Positions 46,053 to 58,647 of a stretch of DNA of 64,000 nucleotides are shown piece after piece. The DNA is taken from the NCBI GenBank assembly GCA_017640725.1, contig JAEPQB010000002.1, positions 1 through 64,000 of the forward strand, written 5' to 3'. The stretch comes from Kordiimonadaceae bacterium (lineage in GTDB: Bacteria > Pseudomonadota > Alphaproteobacteria > Sphingomonadales > Kordiimonadaceae). The position numbers and the translations under genes were made by a program. Under the pieces are notes generated by a model. It was given only the letters and a program-made list of their open reading frames with translations. It was not told the DNA's origin and did no database searches. Position 1 is the first letter of the stretch. Each line of letters begins with the position of its first letter.

Positions 46053-49000
46053 TCTCACCGCTTTGTTCCGCTTGTTTGCGCGCTTCTTGGCGAGCTTTGA
46101 GCTGGGCGAGTAGACCTGTCGCCAAATTACTTATGAATGCCCCTGGGTTTGGCGCGGCTGCGCCCTCCTGCCCTGCTTGCGCCGTTTCCAGTTCCCCGAA
46201 CAGTCGGGTGCGCAGCCTGCGCTCAATCCCTGCGATGGCAAACTGTTCCAGTGCCCGGCTGGTCCAACGCACATTGGGGTTCGAGAGGGCCCCTTCATAA
46301 GTGACGGGTATCGCCGGTGCGTCGAGAGGCTGCGCCAGTGCCAAAGCACCCGAGACGTTAATATAATCACCTGGAATGTTAAGCTGACCATCCAGCTCAA
46401 GTTGGCCCCAATCGCCGCTTGCCATAAGTTCGTCCACAAGGGCAACACCGCTGTCGAGCTGGAACGAACCGCGGATGGCTGCAAAATCCGTTGTACCGGA
46501 TCGCAGAAGCTGCCCAACCGATTGCAAAAAGCTTCGAGAGGTGTTTTCAGAGCGGACCGCGTTAATCAGGTCAGGTACAGCCATGAAATAGAGAGACCCG
46601 GCTCCGCCCTCGAAACGGCCTTGTCCTGTCAGAGTAGATAAAACCCCGCCTGGGTTTTGGCTATTTCCGGACAGGTCGAGGTTGGCCGCAACAACGCCGG
46701 AAAAACCATTTGCTGCGTCAATGGCTTGGGAAAATGTTCCAATATCAACCGCTTCGGCCTCAAGAGCCCCGTCAAAATCGCCAGAGGCAGATGCGTAATT
46801 GAACGTGGCGGTTGACGGTGCGTTATTCAGACTTGCCCCTTCGCCCAACGTAAATGTTAACTGCTCAGCATTTCCTGTGACCTGAGCATTGGGCGCAATC
46901 AGGGTCTGACCCAACCACTGCAATTCAGAGACGTTGAGCGCAACATCAAGATCAGGAATCATGGGCGAGCTGTTGCGCGCACCCTCATTTGGAGCCAAAC
47001 GCTCCAAATCCAACGCCGTTAAGGACAATGCGCCTTGTATGCGCGTATCAGAGCCTGCCAATTGGCCGGCGATTGTGGCCTGACCGTTGCGCCAATCGAT
47101 ATCGTTCAACTGCCAATCAGCGCCTGTTGTCTGGTAAGAAACACGAGCACGACGAGGCGCAGCCGTATCAAGCAGATATCCAAATTTTGAAACAATAGCA
47201 TCCAGATCGGTTGCTTGATTAGGACCTGCGGCAACAGAAGCCTCGCCCGTTGAGCCCGCCTCAGACTTCTGGTGAGACACATTAAACTGCGCGCCGCCAA
47301 TGCTACCCGTCGCAGTGGCGGTATACGCCGAAGCGGCGCCCTCGAGCGTGATATTTGACGCGAGCGCCAGCTGGTGATCGCCTCCTGCGTCCCAAAAGCG
47401 TGCCCGGCGCAGCAACCGACCAAACTGGTCATGGCTAACGGCACCTTGCAGCCGGCCTTGCCATTCAGGCCCGTCGGACACGGTGCCAGCAAGGTTCAAT
47501 TGCCCAACGGTTGTTTGAATTTCAATACGGGTTTGCAAGGCTGTGGAAGGTCCACTGAGCTCCAAAACCCCTGTCGCGGGCAAATTGTTGGTGAACAAAT
47601 TGATGAACTGACCTGCATCAGGTGCCACTTTTGTCACCACTGGAAAGCGCCATGCGTTAAATGCGACGGTCGAAACCACATCGTAAGTTTGTTGACCCGT
47701 CGACCGAAACTCAAAACTCCCGCGGGCAGTTGCATCCATGTGCTGCAGATTGGCTGAAGTGATAGCCAACCTGTCTGGGGCGAGTGTACCGATCGCTGAA
47801 AACGCTGCTAAATTTTGATCCAGCCAATGCAGGGATCCCACCGAAATCGCAAAATTAACTGGCTCGAATTGGCTGGGCTGCGCTGTCTCAGGGTTAGTTG
47901 CGGGAAGCCGTGCGTCAGGCCAATAAGCGTCAAGGTTCAACCGGTCTGCGTCAACGCGGATGGCATTCACCGCGAGCGGTGAAACTGTCCCCGAGAGCTC
48001 GCCTTCCAGATTGGAGGTGTCTATTGCGCCAGTGAGATCAGAGACAATCCAGGCGCCGTCAGCAAAACTGATGCTGCCTTTTAGATCGGCGGTGCGTAAC
48101 CGGCCAGCTGGCACAGCGTCAGAAACATTGATACCCGCCAGCGTCAGCATTTCCTGCAATCCCCCAGACTGAAACTGAAAGCTGCCATTGCTCCCATTGG
48201 TTGCTTGATAAGAAAAACGGGAGGCCCCCGGCAGCAATGCCGACGCCTGCGTAAGGGTCGGCCTGCCAGCTTCGAAACCGACAATAGCACCAACTTGCTG
48301 CGCCTGATTTCCTCGAAACTCAATAGTCTCGATGTTCAAATCTATGCCGCCCGAGACCCCGATATTCGAGGCTTCCACCTCTTCACCCGCTGTACTGGTG
48401 TCAAACTCGACTGTCTCCAACCACAGGTCCAGCGGCACCACACCCATGGAAAGGGTGCCTGCCACATGCAGATTGCTTTCGCTCTCTGCAATCGTCACAT
48501 CTACAAGACCGCGTGTCTCACCCAAAAACGCTCGGCGCGAGATCAAGCGGCTCAAGCCCCTGCCGTCTCGTTCCACTTGAAGATCAACGCCAAACGACAG
48601 CGACGGCACTGGCGGCATTTGTGATCGCGAAGCGATTGTGGTTAGCGCCGCCGAAAACGCTTTAAGGTCCGAGCCGTCAATTTGCATACGCCCCTGCACT
48701 GCCCCATCCGGCATAAACCGGCCAGAAAAGTCGACTATGCCAGCATTGAAAGTCAGTGTGGATTTGATGGACGTGGCCTCAACGGTTCGGGTTGGTGCGA
48801 CCCGACCTTCAATTTGCACACTTTCGCCGGCGACAATTGCAGATCCTTCCCAGTCCAGGGGGCCGCGCGGCAGTTGCCCGGCGAGCGTGAGGTCCAGGCC
48901 TTCAACAGCGATTGGAGCCGAACCTAGAGGCAAAATGGATATTGACCCACTGTTCACCCGAAAGCGGTCGAGCGAGAGCAGGGTTGCGTCACTTTCGTCG

Positions 49001-49416
49001 CTTTCCTGCGCGGCTGGCCAGCCTTCCAAGGCCCAGCCGGACTGTGTTTCAACAATATTGGCCGCCAGGCCATCAAGCGCCAGGCTTTGCAATTCCAGGG
49101 ACCCGGTCAGAAGCGCGCCCAAGCCCAAGCTCATGTCGATTTTATCTGCCGTTGCAATGGCTTCATTAAAACCTGCTTGGCCTGGAGAAATCCTCACCAG
49201 GCGGGCTGAAACAGCTGGGCGCGGCAAGAATGTAAGGCTTAGATCACCCGCCAGTTCAACTTGCACACCGAGCCGCTCGCTCGCCAGATCAGCAAGCGTG
49301 CCCCGATACTGGTTCCAGTCGATTACATAAAGTGCAATCGACAGCCCGGCTAAAACGGCCGTCAACAAACCGAACAATGAAAATGTGATGGTTTTGGTTT
49401 TCACCCGCCAACTCAA
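46009..49416 (-). CDS. AsmA-family protein (large)
   Basis: A 1135-residue protein: N-terminal transmembrane anchor (residues 10-32), an AsmA-type repeating-beta-groove body, and the C-terminal AsmA signature near 'GFSGVVAANLDLSGNS' with 'LSTLTGQGRFEGGAGSL'. These bridge-like proteins lie in the periplasm and influence lipid transport to the outer membrane. A Gln/Glu/Arg-rich tail closes it. Length is typical of large family members. Confidence 0.85.
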   Translation of the reverse strand: MSWRVKTKTITFSLFGLLTAVLAGLSIALYVIDWNQYRGTLADLASERLGVQVELAGDLSLTFLPRPAVSARLVRISPGQAGFNEAIATADKIDMSLGLGALLTGSLELQSLALDGLAANIVETQSGWALEGWPAAQESDESDATLLSLDRFRVNSGSISILPLGSAPIAVEGLDLTLAGQLPRGPLDWEGSAIVAGESVQIEGRVAPTRTVEATSIKSTLTFNAGIVDFSGRFMPDGAVQGRMQIDGSDLKAFSAALTTIASRSQMPPVPSLSFGVDLQVERDGRGLSRLISRRAFLGETRGLVDVTIAESESNLHVAGTLSMGVVPLDLWLETVEFDTSTAGEEVEASNIGVSGGIDLNIETIEFRGNQAQQVGAIVGFEAGRPTLTQASALLPGASRFSYQATNGSNGSFQFQSGGLQEMLTLAGINVSDAVPAGRLRTADLKGSISFADGAWIVSDLTGAIDTSNLEGELSGTVSPLAVNAIRVDADRLNLDAYWPDARLPATNPETAQPSQFEPVNFAISVGSLHWLDQNLAAFSAIGTLAPDRLAITSANLQHMDATARGSFEFRSTGQQTYDVVSTVAFNAWRFPVVTKVAPDAGQFINLFTNNLPATGVLELSGPSTALQTRIEIQTTVGQLNLAGTVSDGPEWQGRLQGAVSHDQFGRLLRRARFWDAGGDHQLALASNITLEGAASAYTATATGSIGGAQFNVSHQKSEAGSTGEASVAAGPNQATDLDAIVSKFGYLLDTAAPRRARVSYQTTGADWQLNDIDWRNGQATIAGQLAGSDTRIQGALSLTALDLERLAPNEGARNSSPMIPDLDVALNVSELQWLGQTLIAPNAQVTGNAEQLTFTLGEGASLNNAPSTATFNYASASGDFDGALEAEAVDIGTFSQAIDAANGFSGVVAANLDLSGNSQNPGGVLSTLTGQGRFEGGAGSLYFMAVPDLINAVRSENTSRSFLQSVGQLLRSGTTDFAAIRGSFQLDSGVALVDELMASGDWGQLELDGQLNIPGDYINVSGALALAQPLDAPAIPVTYEGALSNPNVRWTSRALEQFAIAGIERRLRTRLFGELETAQAGQEGAAAPNPGAFISNLATGLLAQLKARQEARKQAEQSGETNGQTSPTTEEQRP

Positions 49417-49584
49417 GATCTGATTTCACTCACGAAGTCCTGAAGTAAAAACCTAACATGATGATTTTGGCAAATATACGACCTATTTTCTCTTAACCTT
49501 TGGTTGATTGCTGGCTAAGGTGCCTGCAACTTATTGAAGACCCGACTATTTCTGCAATTTAGCTAATTAATAACAAGACTCTGC

Positions 49585-51387
49585 ATGGCCCGGCCAAAAC
49601 GCAATCCATTTACCCAACTCGCTCGACGGATCCGCGCCCGATTGTTTCGGTCTGGCGGCTATGGGTTTGGTGCGATTTCGGTGCTCGCGGTGTTTGTCGG
49701 CGTGGTGTCAGGGTATGCTGCCATTGGTCTGTATTTGGCTATCAGCGGTCTTGTGAGGCTGACGTTTGGCGTTGACGAGGAAACACTTGCTACAGGCGCT
49801 AGCAGCTTGGATTGGTGGCACATCGTGTTTGTTCCCGTTATTGGCGGGCTGGTTGTAGGCCAGCTTTTGCGGTTGCATAAGCGTGGCCAAACCAGCGGCG
49901 TCGCCAGCGTTATCGAGGCAGCAGCCCTGCGCGACAGTCGCATTGGCCTCAAAGACGGCACCATTAGCGCAGCCGCCACTATTGTGTCCTTGGGCACGGG
50001 CGCCTCCATGGGGCGCGAAGGACCAGCAGTCCATATCGGTGCAACCCTCGCATCTGCGCTCACGCGCGCGATGAAACTCAATCCCGCTGCGGGGCGTACG
50101 TTGTTGGGGTGTGGTGTGGCGGCGGCGGTTGCCGCCTCCTTTAATGCACCAATCGCTGGGGTGTTTTTCGCCCTTGAAGTCATTATCGGCCACTATGCAC
50201 TGCAGACATTTGCCCCAATTGTAATTGCAGCCATCGCCGGAACAATCGTCAGCCGCATCCATTTAGGCAACTTTCCTGCCTTCGAAACAATAGATTATTT
50301 CATAGCGAGTTTTTGGGAGTTTCCTGCCTTTTTCGCCCTTGGTGTTGTGGCGGCAATAGTATCGGTCGCCTTTATGGCGGGCATGAATTGGGCTGACCAT
50401 ATGCGAGAAAAATGGACAAAGGTCCCGATTTGGTCCCAGCCCATTATCGCTGGTGCATTGCTTGGTTCACTTGCGCTTCTTTATCCTGAGGTTCTGAGCA
50501 TTGGCTATGAGGCAACAAGCCACGCACTTAACGGAACGTATGGCTTAACCCTTTTATTGGCTTTGATCGGCGCCAAAATTGTGGCGACAATCATCTCTTA
50601 CGCAGGCCGTTTTGGCGGGGGCGTCTTTAGTCCCTCCCTTTTCATTGGGGCCATGGTTGGCGGCGCTTTTGGCATAATTGCCGGCATGGTGTTTCCAGAA
50701 CTCGCTTCTGCACCTGGATTATATGCGGTTGTGGGTATGGGCGCTGTTGCTTCTGCTGTACTTGGTGCGCCAATTTCTACCATTCTTATCGTGTTTGAGA
50801 TCACTGGCGACTATAACGTCACGATTGCAGTTATGATCGCTTCCGCCGTTGCAAGCGTGGTAACCAGCCTCATTTACCAGCGTTCCTTTTTCTTAATGCA
50901 ATTGGCCAATCGCGGCCTTCAACTCGAGGGCGGGCGGGCGACTTACCTCCTCAAGTCGGCTACTGTCGGCGAACATATGAGCCGCGACTTTTTCACGGTG
51001 CGCGACCAGGATAGTTTACACCACGCACGGGAGTTGCTGATCGCCCAAGGTGGTGGCGTTCTGGTGGTAACCGACGAGTCAGGTAAATACACAGGCATCC
51101 TTGCGCTCAACCAAATGCCGTCCTCGGTGTTTGAGCAAGGCCAGGAGCACGAACGCGCTGTTGGCGAGTTTGCCCGTGAAGCTGAACATCTGATCAAAAC
51201 GAACGCGCCACTGGAAGTCGCCCTCACCCGCCTGGACAGGTCTGGAGCTGAAGCCCTGCCGGTCGTTTCCCCGGGTGATGAAAGCATTGTCGTTGGCCTT
51301 ATTCGTCACCGCGATGTCATGAAAGAATACACGCGTGCGCTGCTTGAAACGCATGGCCAGAATCAAAAAATGAATCGACTGACTTAA
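49585..51387 (+). CDS. ClC-type chloride channel/antiporter with CBS domains
   Basis: A 600-residue ClC protein: selectivity motifs 'LGTGASMGREGPAVHIGATLA' (shown in part: GREGPAV) and 'GRFGGGVFSPSLFIGAMVGG'-like GGGVFSPSL. The C-terminal about 130 residues hold a CBS pair. The gating Glu is present (GREGP). It moves Cl- across the inner membrane, coupled to H+ if the second Glu is present. Confidence 0.93.
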   Translation: MARPKRNPFTQLARRIRARLFRSGGYGFGAISVLAVFVGVVSGYAAIGLYLAISGLVRLTFGVDEETLATGASSLDWWHIVFVPVIGGLVVGQLLRLHKRGQTSGVASVIEAAALRDSRIGLKDGTISAAATIVSLGTGASMGREGPAVHIGATLASALTRAMKLNPAAGRTLLGCGVAAAVAASFNAPIAGVFFALEVIIGHYALQTFAPIVIAAIAGTIVSRIHLGNFPAFETIDYFIASFWEFPAFFALGVVAAIVSVAFMAGMNWADHMREKWTKVPIWSQPIIAGALLGSLALLYPEVLSIGYEATSHALNGTYGLTLLLALIGAKIVATIISYAGRFGGGVFSPSLFIGAMVGGAFGIIAGMVFPELASAPGLYAVVGMGAVASAVLGAPISTILIVFEITGDYNVTIAVMIASAVASVVTSLIYQRSFFLMQLANRGLQLEGGRATYLLKSATVGEHMSRDFFTVRDQDSLHHARELLIAQGGGVLVVTDESGKYTGILALNQMPSSVFEQGQEHERAVGEFAREAEHLIKTNAPLEVALTRLDRSGAEALPVVSPGDESIVVGLIRHRDVMKEYTRALLETHGQNQKMNRLT

Positions 51388-51450
51388 GCTCGTTTCAACT
51401 CTTTTCATAGAATCACAAAGCTTGTGTTTGCGCCCACGCAGGAGGGTGCT

Positions 51451-51465
51451 ATGAAGCGTTTATGA
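51451..51465 (+). other. Four-codon upstream ORF coupled to the helicase start
   Basis: ATG-AAG-CGT-TTA-TGA (MKRL) follows a strong GGAGGG ribosome site at 51441-51446. Its stop overlaps the helicase ATG (51462) as ATGA. The helicase start has no ribosome site of its own in range, so its translation may depend on re-initiation after this mini-ORF. Confidence 0.45.
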
Positions 51466-53837
51466 GTGCCGACCCGTTTGATTTAGATGACCTTGAACCC
51501 TCCCCGCAAGCAAGTGCCGCGCACCAGCCCGGACATGACGCTGCGCCGCCTTATCTTGATGGTTTGAATGAACCACAAAGGGAAGCAGTGCTGGCTACGG
51601 ACGGACCAGTTTTGGTTCTCGCGGGCGCGGGCACTGGTAAAACACGGGTGCTAACCACCCGCCTCGGTCACTTGATGGCAACCGGTCGTGCTGCCCCCTG
51701 GAATATTCTGGCGGTAACATTCACCAACAAAGCTGCCAAAGAAATGCAAGAACGCGTCGCCCGCGTCATTGGGCGGCCAGTTGAAGGCATGTGGATTGGT
51801 ACATTCCACAGTATCTGTGTGCGTATTCTACGCCGCCATGCGGAATTGGTTGGCCTTAAGTCCAATTTCACCATTCTGGATACCGACGACCAAATCCGGC
51901 TTTTGAAGCAGCTTATCCAGGCCGAAAACATCGACGACAAGCGTTGGCCGGCGCGCCAACTCGCAGGACTCATCGACCGCTGGAAAAACCGGGCATTGAC
52001 ACCGGAAAAGGTACCTTCTGGCGAATCCTACGCCTTTGCCAATGGCTTGGGCGGCGAACTTTACAAGGCTTACCAAGAACGCCTGAAGGTGCTGAACGCC
52101 TGCGACTTTGGTGACCTGTTGATGCATGTGATTACTCTGTTCCAAAGCCACGCTGACGTGCTCGCCGAATATCACCGCCAGTTCCGCTACATTTTGGTGG
52201 ATGAGTATCAGGATACCAACGTTTCACAGTACCTGTGGCTGCGCCTGCTTGCACAAGCAGAACGCAACATCTGTTGTGTGGGCGACGATGACCAAAGCAT
52301 CTATGGCTGGCGCGGCGCTGAAGTGGGCAACATCCTACGGTTTTCTGATGACTTTCCCGGCGCCAAAGTTGTGCGCCTTGAGCAGAACTATCGCTCCACA
52401 GGGCATATCCTGGCAGCAGCATCCGCCCTGATTTCAGCAAATGAAGGCCGCCTCGGCAAAGAACTCTGGACCGACAGCGGTGAAGGCGAAAAAGTTCAGG
52501 TGAAAGGTGTTTGGGACGCGCCAGAAGAAGCACGCGCAATCGGTGAAGACATTGAAAACCTGCAGCGCAAACAAGTTTCCCTGAGTGAAATTGCCGTACT
52601 GGTACGAGCCGGGTTTCAAACCCGTGAGTTTGAAGAACGCATGATTACGCTTGGCCTGCCCTACCGCGTTGTCGGCGGGCCCCGTTTTTATGAGCGCGCC
52701 GAAATTCGGGATGCCATGGCCTATTTGCGAGTGATCGCACAGCCCGATGATGACTTGGCTTTTGAGCGCATTGTGAATGTACCCAAGCGCGGTTTAGGCG
52801 CCACCACAATTCAAAAGATCCATCATTTGGCACGCAGTCACGGCGTTTCCATGACCCGTGCGGCCCGGCAGATTTTGGAACTCAATGAGCTCCGTGCCGC
52901 GGCACGCAAGTCGCTCAGCGGGCTGATGGACGATTTTGATCGCTGGCGCGGCATGGTTGAAACTGAAAACCACAGCCAACTTGCGCAGATCGTGCTCGAA
53001 GAATCTGGGTACACTGATATGTGGCAGCAGGACAAATCCCCGGATGCCCCAGGCCGCCTTGATAACCTCAAGGAAATGGTGTCGGCGATGGGCGATTTTG
53101 AAAACCTTGCTGGGTTCCTCGAACATATCTCGCTCGTTATGGAAAATGAGAGCAACGACAGCCGCGAAAAAGTGTCTTTGATGACTTTGCACGCGGCCAA
53201 AGGCCTGGAATTTGATCATGTATTTCTGCCCGGCTGGGAAGAAGGCGTGTTCCCAAACCAGCGTGCGCTTGACGAAACCGGTGCCAAAGGGCTTGAGGAA
53301 GAACGTCGGCTGGCTTACGTGGGCATCACACGGGCGAAACAGCAGGCCTATGTTTACTTTGCTGGCAACCGACAAGTATTTGGCCAGTGGCAATCCAGTT
53401 TGCCGAGCCGCTTCATTGAAGAACTGCCGGAAGACCATATTGAAATGGAATCGGCGCAGGGCCTATACGGCAACCGCGCCAATCGCGGTGGCTGGGGCGA
53501 CAGTGACTGGTCTGATGAAGGCTATTTCACCTCGTCTGGCGACAAATATGGCCCCGGTTGGCAACGCGCCCAAAAACGTGGTGGTGGCGGTTTCTCAAGC
53601 CCAGGCACCAGCTATGGTGACAAAGTGAGCCGCCGGAAGCGCAGCGTGACGATCGACATGCCCAAGGCCACCCCTGCTCCTTCGACAGAGGTCAGTGATT
53701 TTGCGGTGGGTGAGCGTGTATTCCACGACAAATTTGGCTATGGCATGATTGAAGATGTTGAGGGCAACAAGTTGCTGGTCGCTTTTGACAAAGCAGGCAC
53801 AAAAAGGGTTGTTGACCGATTTGTAAAACCGGCCTGA
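51462..53837 (+). CDS. uvrD: UvrD/PcrA-type DNA helicase
   Basis: A 791-residue superfamily 1A helicase: Walker A 'AGAGTGKT' (Lys60), 'AVTFTNKAAKEMQERV' (motif Ia), 'LVDEYQDTN' (II), 'GDDDQSIYGWRGAEV' (III), 'LEQNYRS' (IV), 'LMTLHAAKGLEFDHVF' (V) and 'AYVGITRAKQ' (VI). It unwinds DNA in excision and mismatch repair. The C-terminal 130 residues carry the PcrA/UvrD tail fold 'VGERVFHDKFGYGMIEDVEG'. Confidence 0.95.
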   Translation: MSADPFDLDDLEPSPQASAAHQPGHDAAPPYLDGLNEPQREAVLATDGPVLVLAGAGTGKTRVLTTRLGHLMATGRAAPWNILAVTFTNKAAKEMQERVARVIGRPVEGMWIGTFHSICVRILRRHAELVGLKSNFTILDTDDQIRLLKQLIQAENIDDKRWPARQLAGLIDRWKNRALTPEKVPSGESYAFANGLGGELYKAYQERLKVLNACDFGDLLMHVITLFQSHADVLAEYHRQFRYILVDEYQDTNVSQYLWLRLLAQAERNICCVGDDDQSIYGWRGAEVGNILRFSDDFPGAKVVRLEQNYRSTGHILAAASALISANEGRLGKELWTDSGEGEKVQVKGVWDAPEEARAIGEDIENLQRKQVSLSEIAVLVRAGFQTREFEERMITLGLPYRVVGGPRFYERAEIRDAMAYLRVIAQPDDDLAFERIVNVPKRGLGATTIQKIHHLARSHGVSMTRAARQILELNELRAAARKSLSGLMDDFDRWRGMVETENHSQLAQIVLEESGYTDMWQQDKSPDAPGRLDNLKEMVSAMGDFENLAGFLEHISLVMENESNDSREKVSLMTLHAAKGLEFDHVFLPGWEEGVFPNQRALDETGAKGLEEERRLAYVGITRAKQQAYVYFAGNRQVFGQWQSSLPSRFIEELPEDHIEMESAQGLYGNRANRGGWGDSDWSDEGYFTSSGDKYGPGWQRAQKRGGGGFSSPGTSYGDKVSRRKRSVTIDMPKATPAPSTEVSDFAVGERVFHDKFGYGMIEDVEGNKLLVAFDKAGTKRVVDRFVKPA

Positions 53838-53855
53838 CCCCCAAAGGTAAATGAA

Positions 53856-54767
53856 ATGACAGCTGACAATTGGCTCCTATCAGGGGAACTGTCTAAGGAT
53901 GGCTCCCGGGCTTTTGAATTGGCAGTTGAGACCGCCTCTGAAGAACTGGGGGAGATTCCACCAACCGTCTCGCGCTTCGAACAACCCGGTTCTGAGCTCT
54001 GGCAAGTTGATGTCTATTTTGCTGCGGAGCCCCCACAGGGCTTTGTTGATCAGATTCTAACGACTGCAGGTTTAGGTGACTGGGACTATGAACTGGCCCC
54101 CATAGAAGAGAGGGACTGGGTAAGCGAAAGCCAAAAACTGCTCGCGCCGGTGCGCTCTGGCCGGTTTCTTGTTTACGGCGCCCACGACGCCGACAAAGCT
54201 GATCCTTCCCTCATCAATCTTCAAATTGATGCAGGCCAGGCATTTGGAACAGGCAAGCACGAAACGACTGCGGCATGCCTTGCGCTTCTGGACCAGTTAG
54301 CCGACACGTATATCCCCGCATCATATCTGGACCTCGGCACAGGTTCAGGGGTTCTGGCTTTGGCAACAGCCAAGGTGTGGCCGGATGCTCGTGGCACGGG
54401 ATCAGACATTGATCCAATTGCCACTGACGTCGCAATTGAAAATGCCGGTATCAATGGCGTGCAGGTTCGCCGGCCCGAGGCAACCATGGGGGTTCATTTT
54501 TTGACTGCCGATGGTTTTGATCATCCATCACTTGCTGCAGAAGCCCCGTACGACCTGATTGTGGCTAACATTCTCGCTGGACCATTAATTGAAATGGCCG
54601 CCGGCGTCACGGGGGCTTTGGCGCAAAAAGGTGTGCTAATTCTATCGGGTCTGCTGACTACCCAAAAGCCAGATGTGTTAAATGCCTACGCCGAGCAAGG
54701 CCTTACACTGGTTGCTGAAGAAGAGGACGGCGAATGGGCCGCTCTTCAGCTTGCGCGTCAGCCATAA
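53856..54767 (+). CDS. prmA: Ribosomal protein L11 methyltransferase
   Basis: A 303-residue protein with an N-terminal substrate-recognition domain (1-95) and a SAM methyltransferase domain: 'AFGTGKHETTAACLALLDQL', 'LDLGTGSGVLALATAK' and 'DLIVANILAGPLIEMA' (N-I-L-A-x-P-L motif). It trimethylates L11. It follows uvrD by 18 bases. Confidence 0.95.
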   Translation: MTADNWLLSGELSKDGSRAFELAVETASEELGEIPPTVSRFEQPGSELWQVDVYFAAEPPQGFVDQILTTAGLGDWDYELAPIEERDWVSESQKLLAPVRSGRFLVYGAHDADKADPSLINLQIDAGQAFGTGKHETTAACLALLDQLADTYIPASYLDLGTGSGVLALATAKVWPDARGTGSDIDPIATDVAIENAGINGVQVRRPEATMGVHFLTADGFDHPSLAAEAPYDLIVANILAGPLIEMAAGVTGALAQKGVLILSGLLTTQKPDVLNAYAEQGLTLVAEEEDGEWAALQLARQP

Positions 54768-54769
54768 AA

Positions 54770-54800
54770 AAAGGCCTGCAGACGTATCTGCAAGCCTTTT
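54770..54800 (+). terminator. Terminator after prmA
   Basis: Hairpin AAAGGCcTGCAGA-cgta-TCTGCAaGCCTTTT, with A-tract before and TTTT after, directly past the prmA stop. Confidence 0.85.
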
Positions 54801-54844
54801 GTGTCAGATGACCCTTTTACCCAACGTTTGGGGGGCTTTTCTGA

Positions 54845-55075
54845 TTAGTGAGCAAAAGCACCATTGATGTCTCCGCCCCAGCTTGTTGGACGGGTAATGC
54901 GAAGGCTGGTTTTTGCTTGCACTTGCTTACGGCCAACCACTTCAAAAAGGCGACCAGTGCGGCGCAGTTCAGGTGCTACTTCAACACCAATAACGCCAGG
55001 GATTGCATTCTTGGAAGCCAGAAGGCCCATGAAGCTGTTGTCTGCGATCAATTCGATCTCTCTTTTAATTGCCAT
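54845..55075 (-). CDS. Small conserved-looking protein, unknown
   Basis: A 76-residue protein from the ATG at 55075, with ideal GAGGAG ribosome site. It is basic, without transmembrane segment or cysteine. 'GVIGVEVAPELRRTGRLFEV' and 'ITRPTSWGGDI' are its notable parts. No family is recognised. Its high-quality ribosome site and terminator-bounded position argue that it is a real gene. Confidence 0.55.
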   Translation of the reverse strand: MAIKREIELIADNSFMGLLASKNAIPGVIGVEVAPELRRTGRLFEVVGRKQVQAKTSLRITRPTSWGGDINGAFAH

Positions 55076-55275
55076 TGTATGGCTCCTCAAAACTCGCTGA
55101 ATTATTTATTGATTACCCTTGGTAACCGGCAGCACTTCCGTGTTGCTGATGCCTATATAGGCGCCGCAATTATGGTTAAGTAGAGGTAAAAATCGCACAT
55201 TAGCCATGCATTTGGCGCATGGCTCATAACGCTAGCTATCACACGTACGTGATATGGTAGGTTTTCAACAGACGC

Positions 55276-56238
55276 CTACAGAAATGGGTTCCGGATGGCG
55301 TAAATCAAGAGTGCAAGCAGCACACTCCAAACCATAATGCCGCCATAGACAAAGGGTTTCGCCATGCGTTTTTCAAACCAGCGTCGCGGCGAAATTCCTT
55401 TGGCCAGAAACACCAGCAGGCCTGCCAAATTCACGCACACGATGTTGACGGAAACCATAAGCAGTGCGCCGTAAGCGAGCTTGACTTGTCCAGCACCCAA
55501 CATGAAACCAAATGTGGCTGCAGGCGGCAGGATGGCCACTGCGACCATGACGCCAACAAGCGTCATCGACAACCCGGATGTAAGCGAAAGAACACCGGCC
55601 ACACCTGACGCCACCGCAAGGGCGACACCGTCCAGGCCAATGCTTGTGCGACCCATCAGTTCCGCACTGTCCGGAACAGCGCCCCATAAGTACCCGAACG
55701 CAACGCCAATCAGGCTTGCGAATCCAACGCCAACGAGACCCGTTCTGAAAGCGTAGGTCATCAGGCCCTTGTTGCCGAGTGAAGTTGCAAAGGCAAAAGC
55801 TAGATTTGGGCCAAGAAACGGCGCGATCACCATGGCGCCGATGACAACTGCAATATTGTCCTGCAACAAGCCAATAAGGGCGACGATGGTGGATAAAAAC
55901 GTCAGTAGCAAATAGTTGAAATCGAGCAGCGCACCTTGCGCCATTTTTGCTTTCAGCTCTTCGCGCGTGTCAGATGAGCCTGCCGTATTGGTGGTTGGAA
56001 TGGTAGTGTCCACAGGCAGGATATTGATCCTGAACTTTGGCGACAGGTTGGAAAGTTCCTGCAACATGTCCACCAGGGTTTGGCGATGGGTGCTATCGGT
56101 TAACAGGCTGAAAACTGCATGGTCATCGTCTGTCTCGCACTCCTTATGGAATGCGATAACTCCTTCTTTTTCAGCGATTTTCTGAATGTTTTTCTGCGCC
56201 GCAATGGGGGCCGTTACCTGCAAAAGCTTAAGCGCCAT
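55276..56238 (-). CDS. DUF389 membrane protein
   Basis: A 320-residue protein: an N-terminal soluble ACT-like region (1-100), then about six helices. 'LLTFLSTIVALIGLLQDN' and 'VVIGAMVIAPFLGPNLAFA' are the DUF389 (TIGR00341) signature. The function is not established. It begins 36 bases after the ligA stop, same strand. Confidence 0.92.
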   Translation of the reverse strand: MALKLLQVTAPIAAQKNIQKIAEKEGVIAFHKECETDDDHAVFSLLTDSTHRQTLVDMLQELSNLSPKFRINILPVDTTIPTTNTAGSSDTREELKAKMAQGALLDFNYLLLTFLSTIVALIGLLQDNIAVVIGAMVIAPFLGPNLAFAFATSLGNKGLMTYAFRTGLVGVGFASLIGVAFGYLWGAVPDSAELMGRTSIGLDGVALAVASGVAGVLSLTSGLSMTLVGVMVAVAILPPAATFGFMLGAGQVKLAYGALLMVSVNIVCVNLAGLLVFLAKGISPRRWFEKRMAKPFVYGGIMVWSVLLALLIYAIRNPFL

Positions 56239-56274
56239 AGTGATCCTCTTCCCTATGATTTCAGCCTATCCGGC

Positions 56275-58647
<2,373 letters not shown>

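Noticed and set aside
48638-49330. 230-residue antisense ORF inside the AsmA gene
   Set aside because: Ser/Pro/Arg-rich composition is typical of an antisense shadow, and it has no ribosome site or family match.
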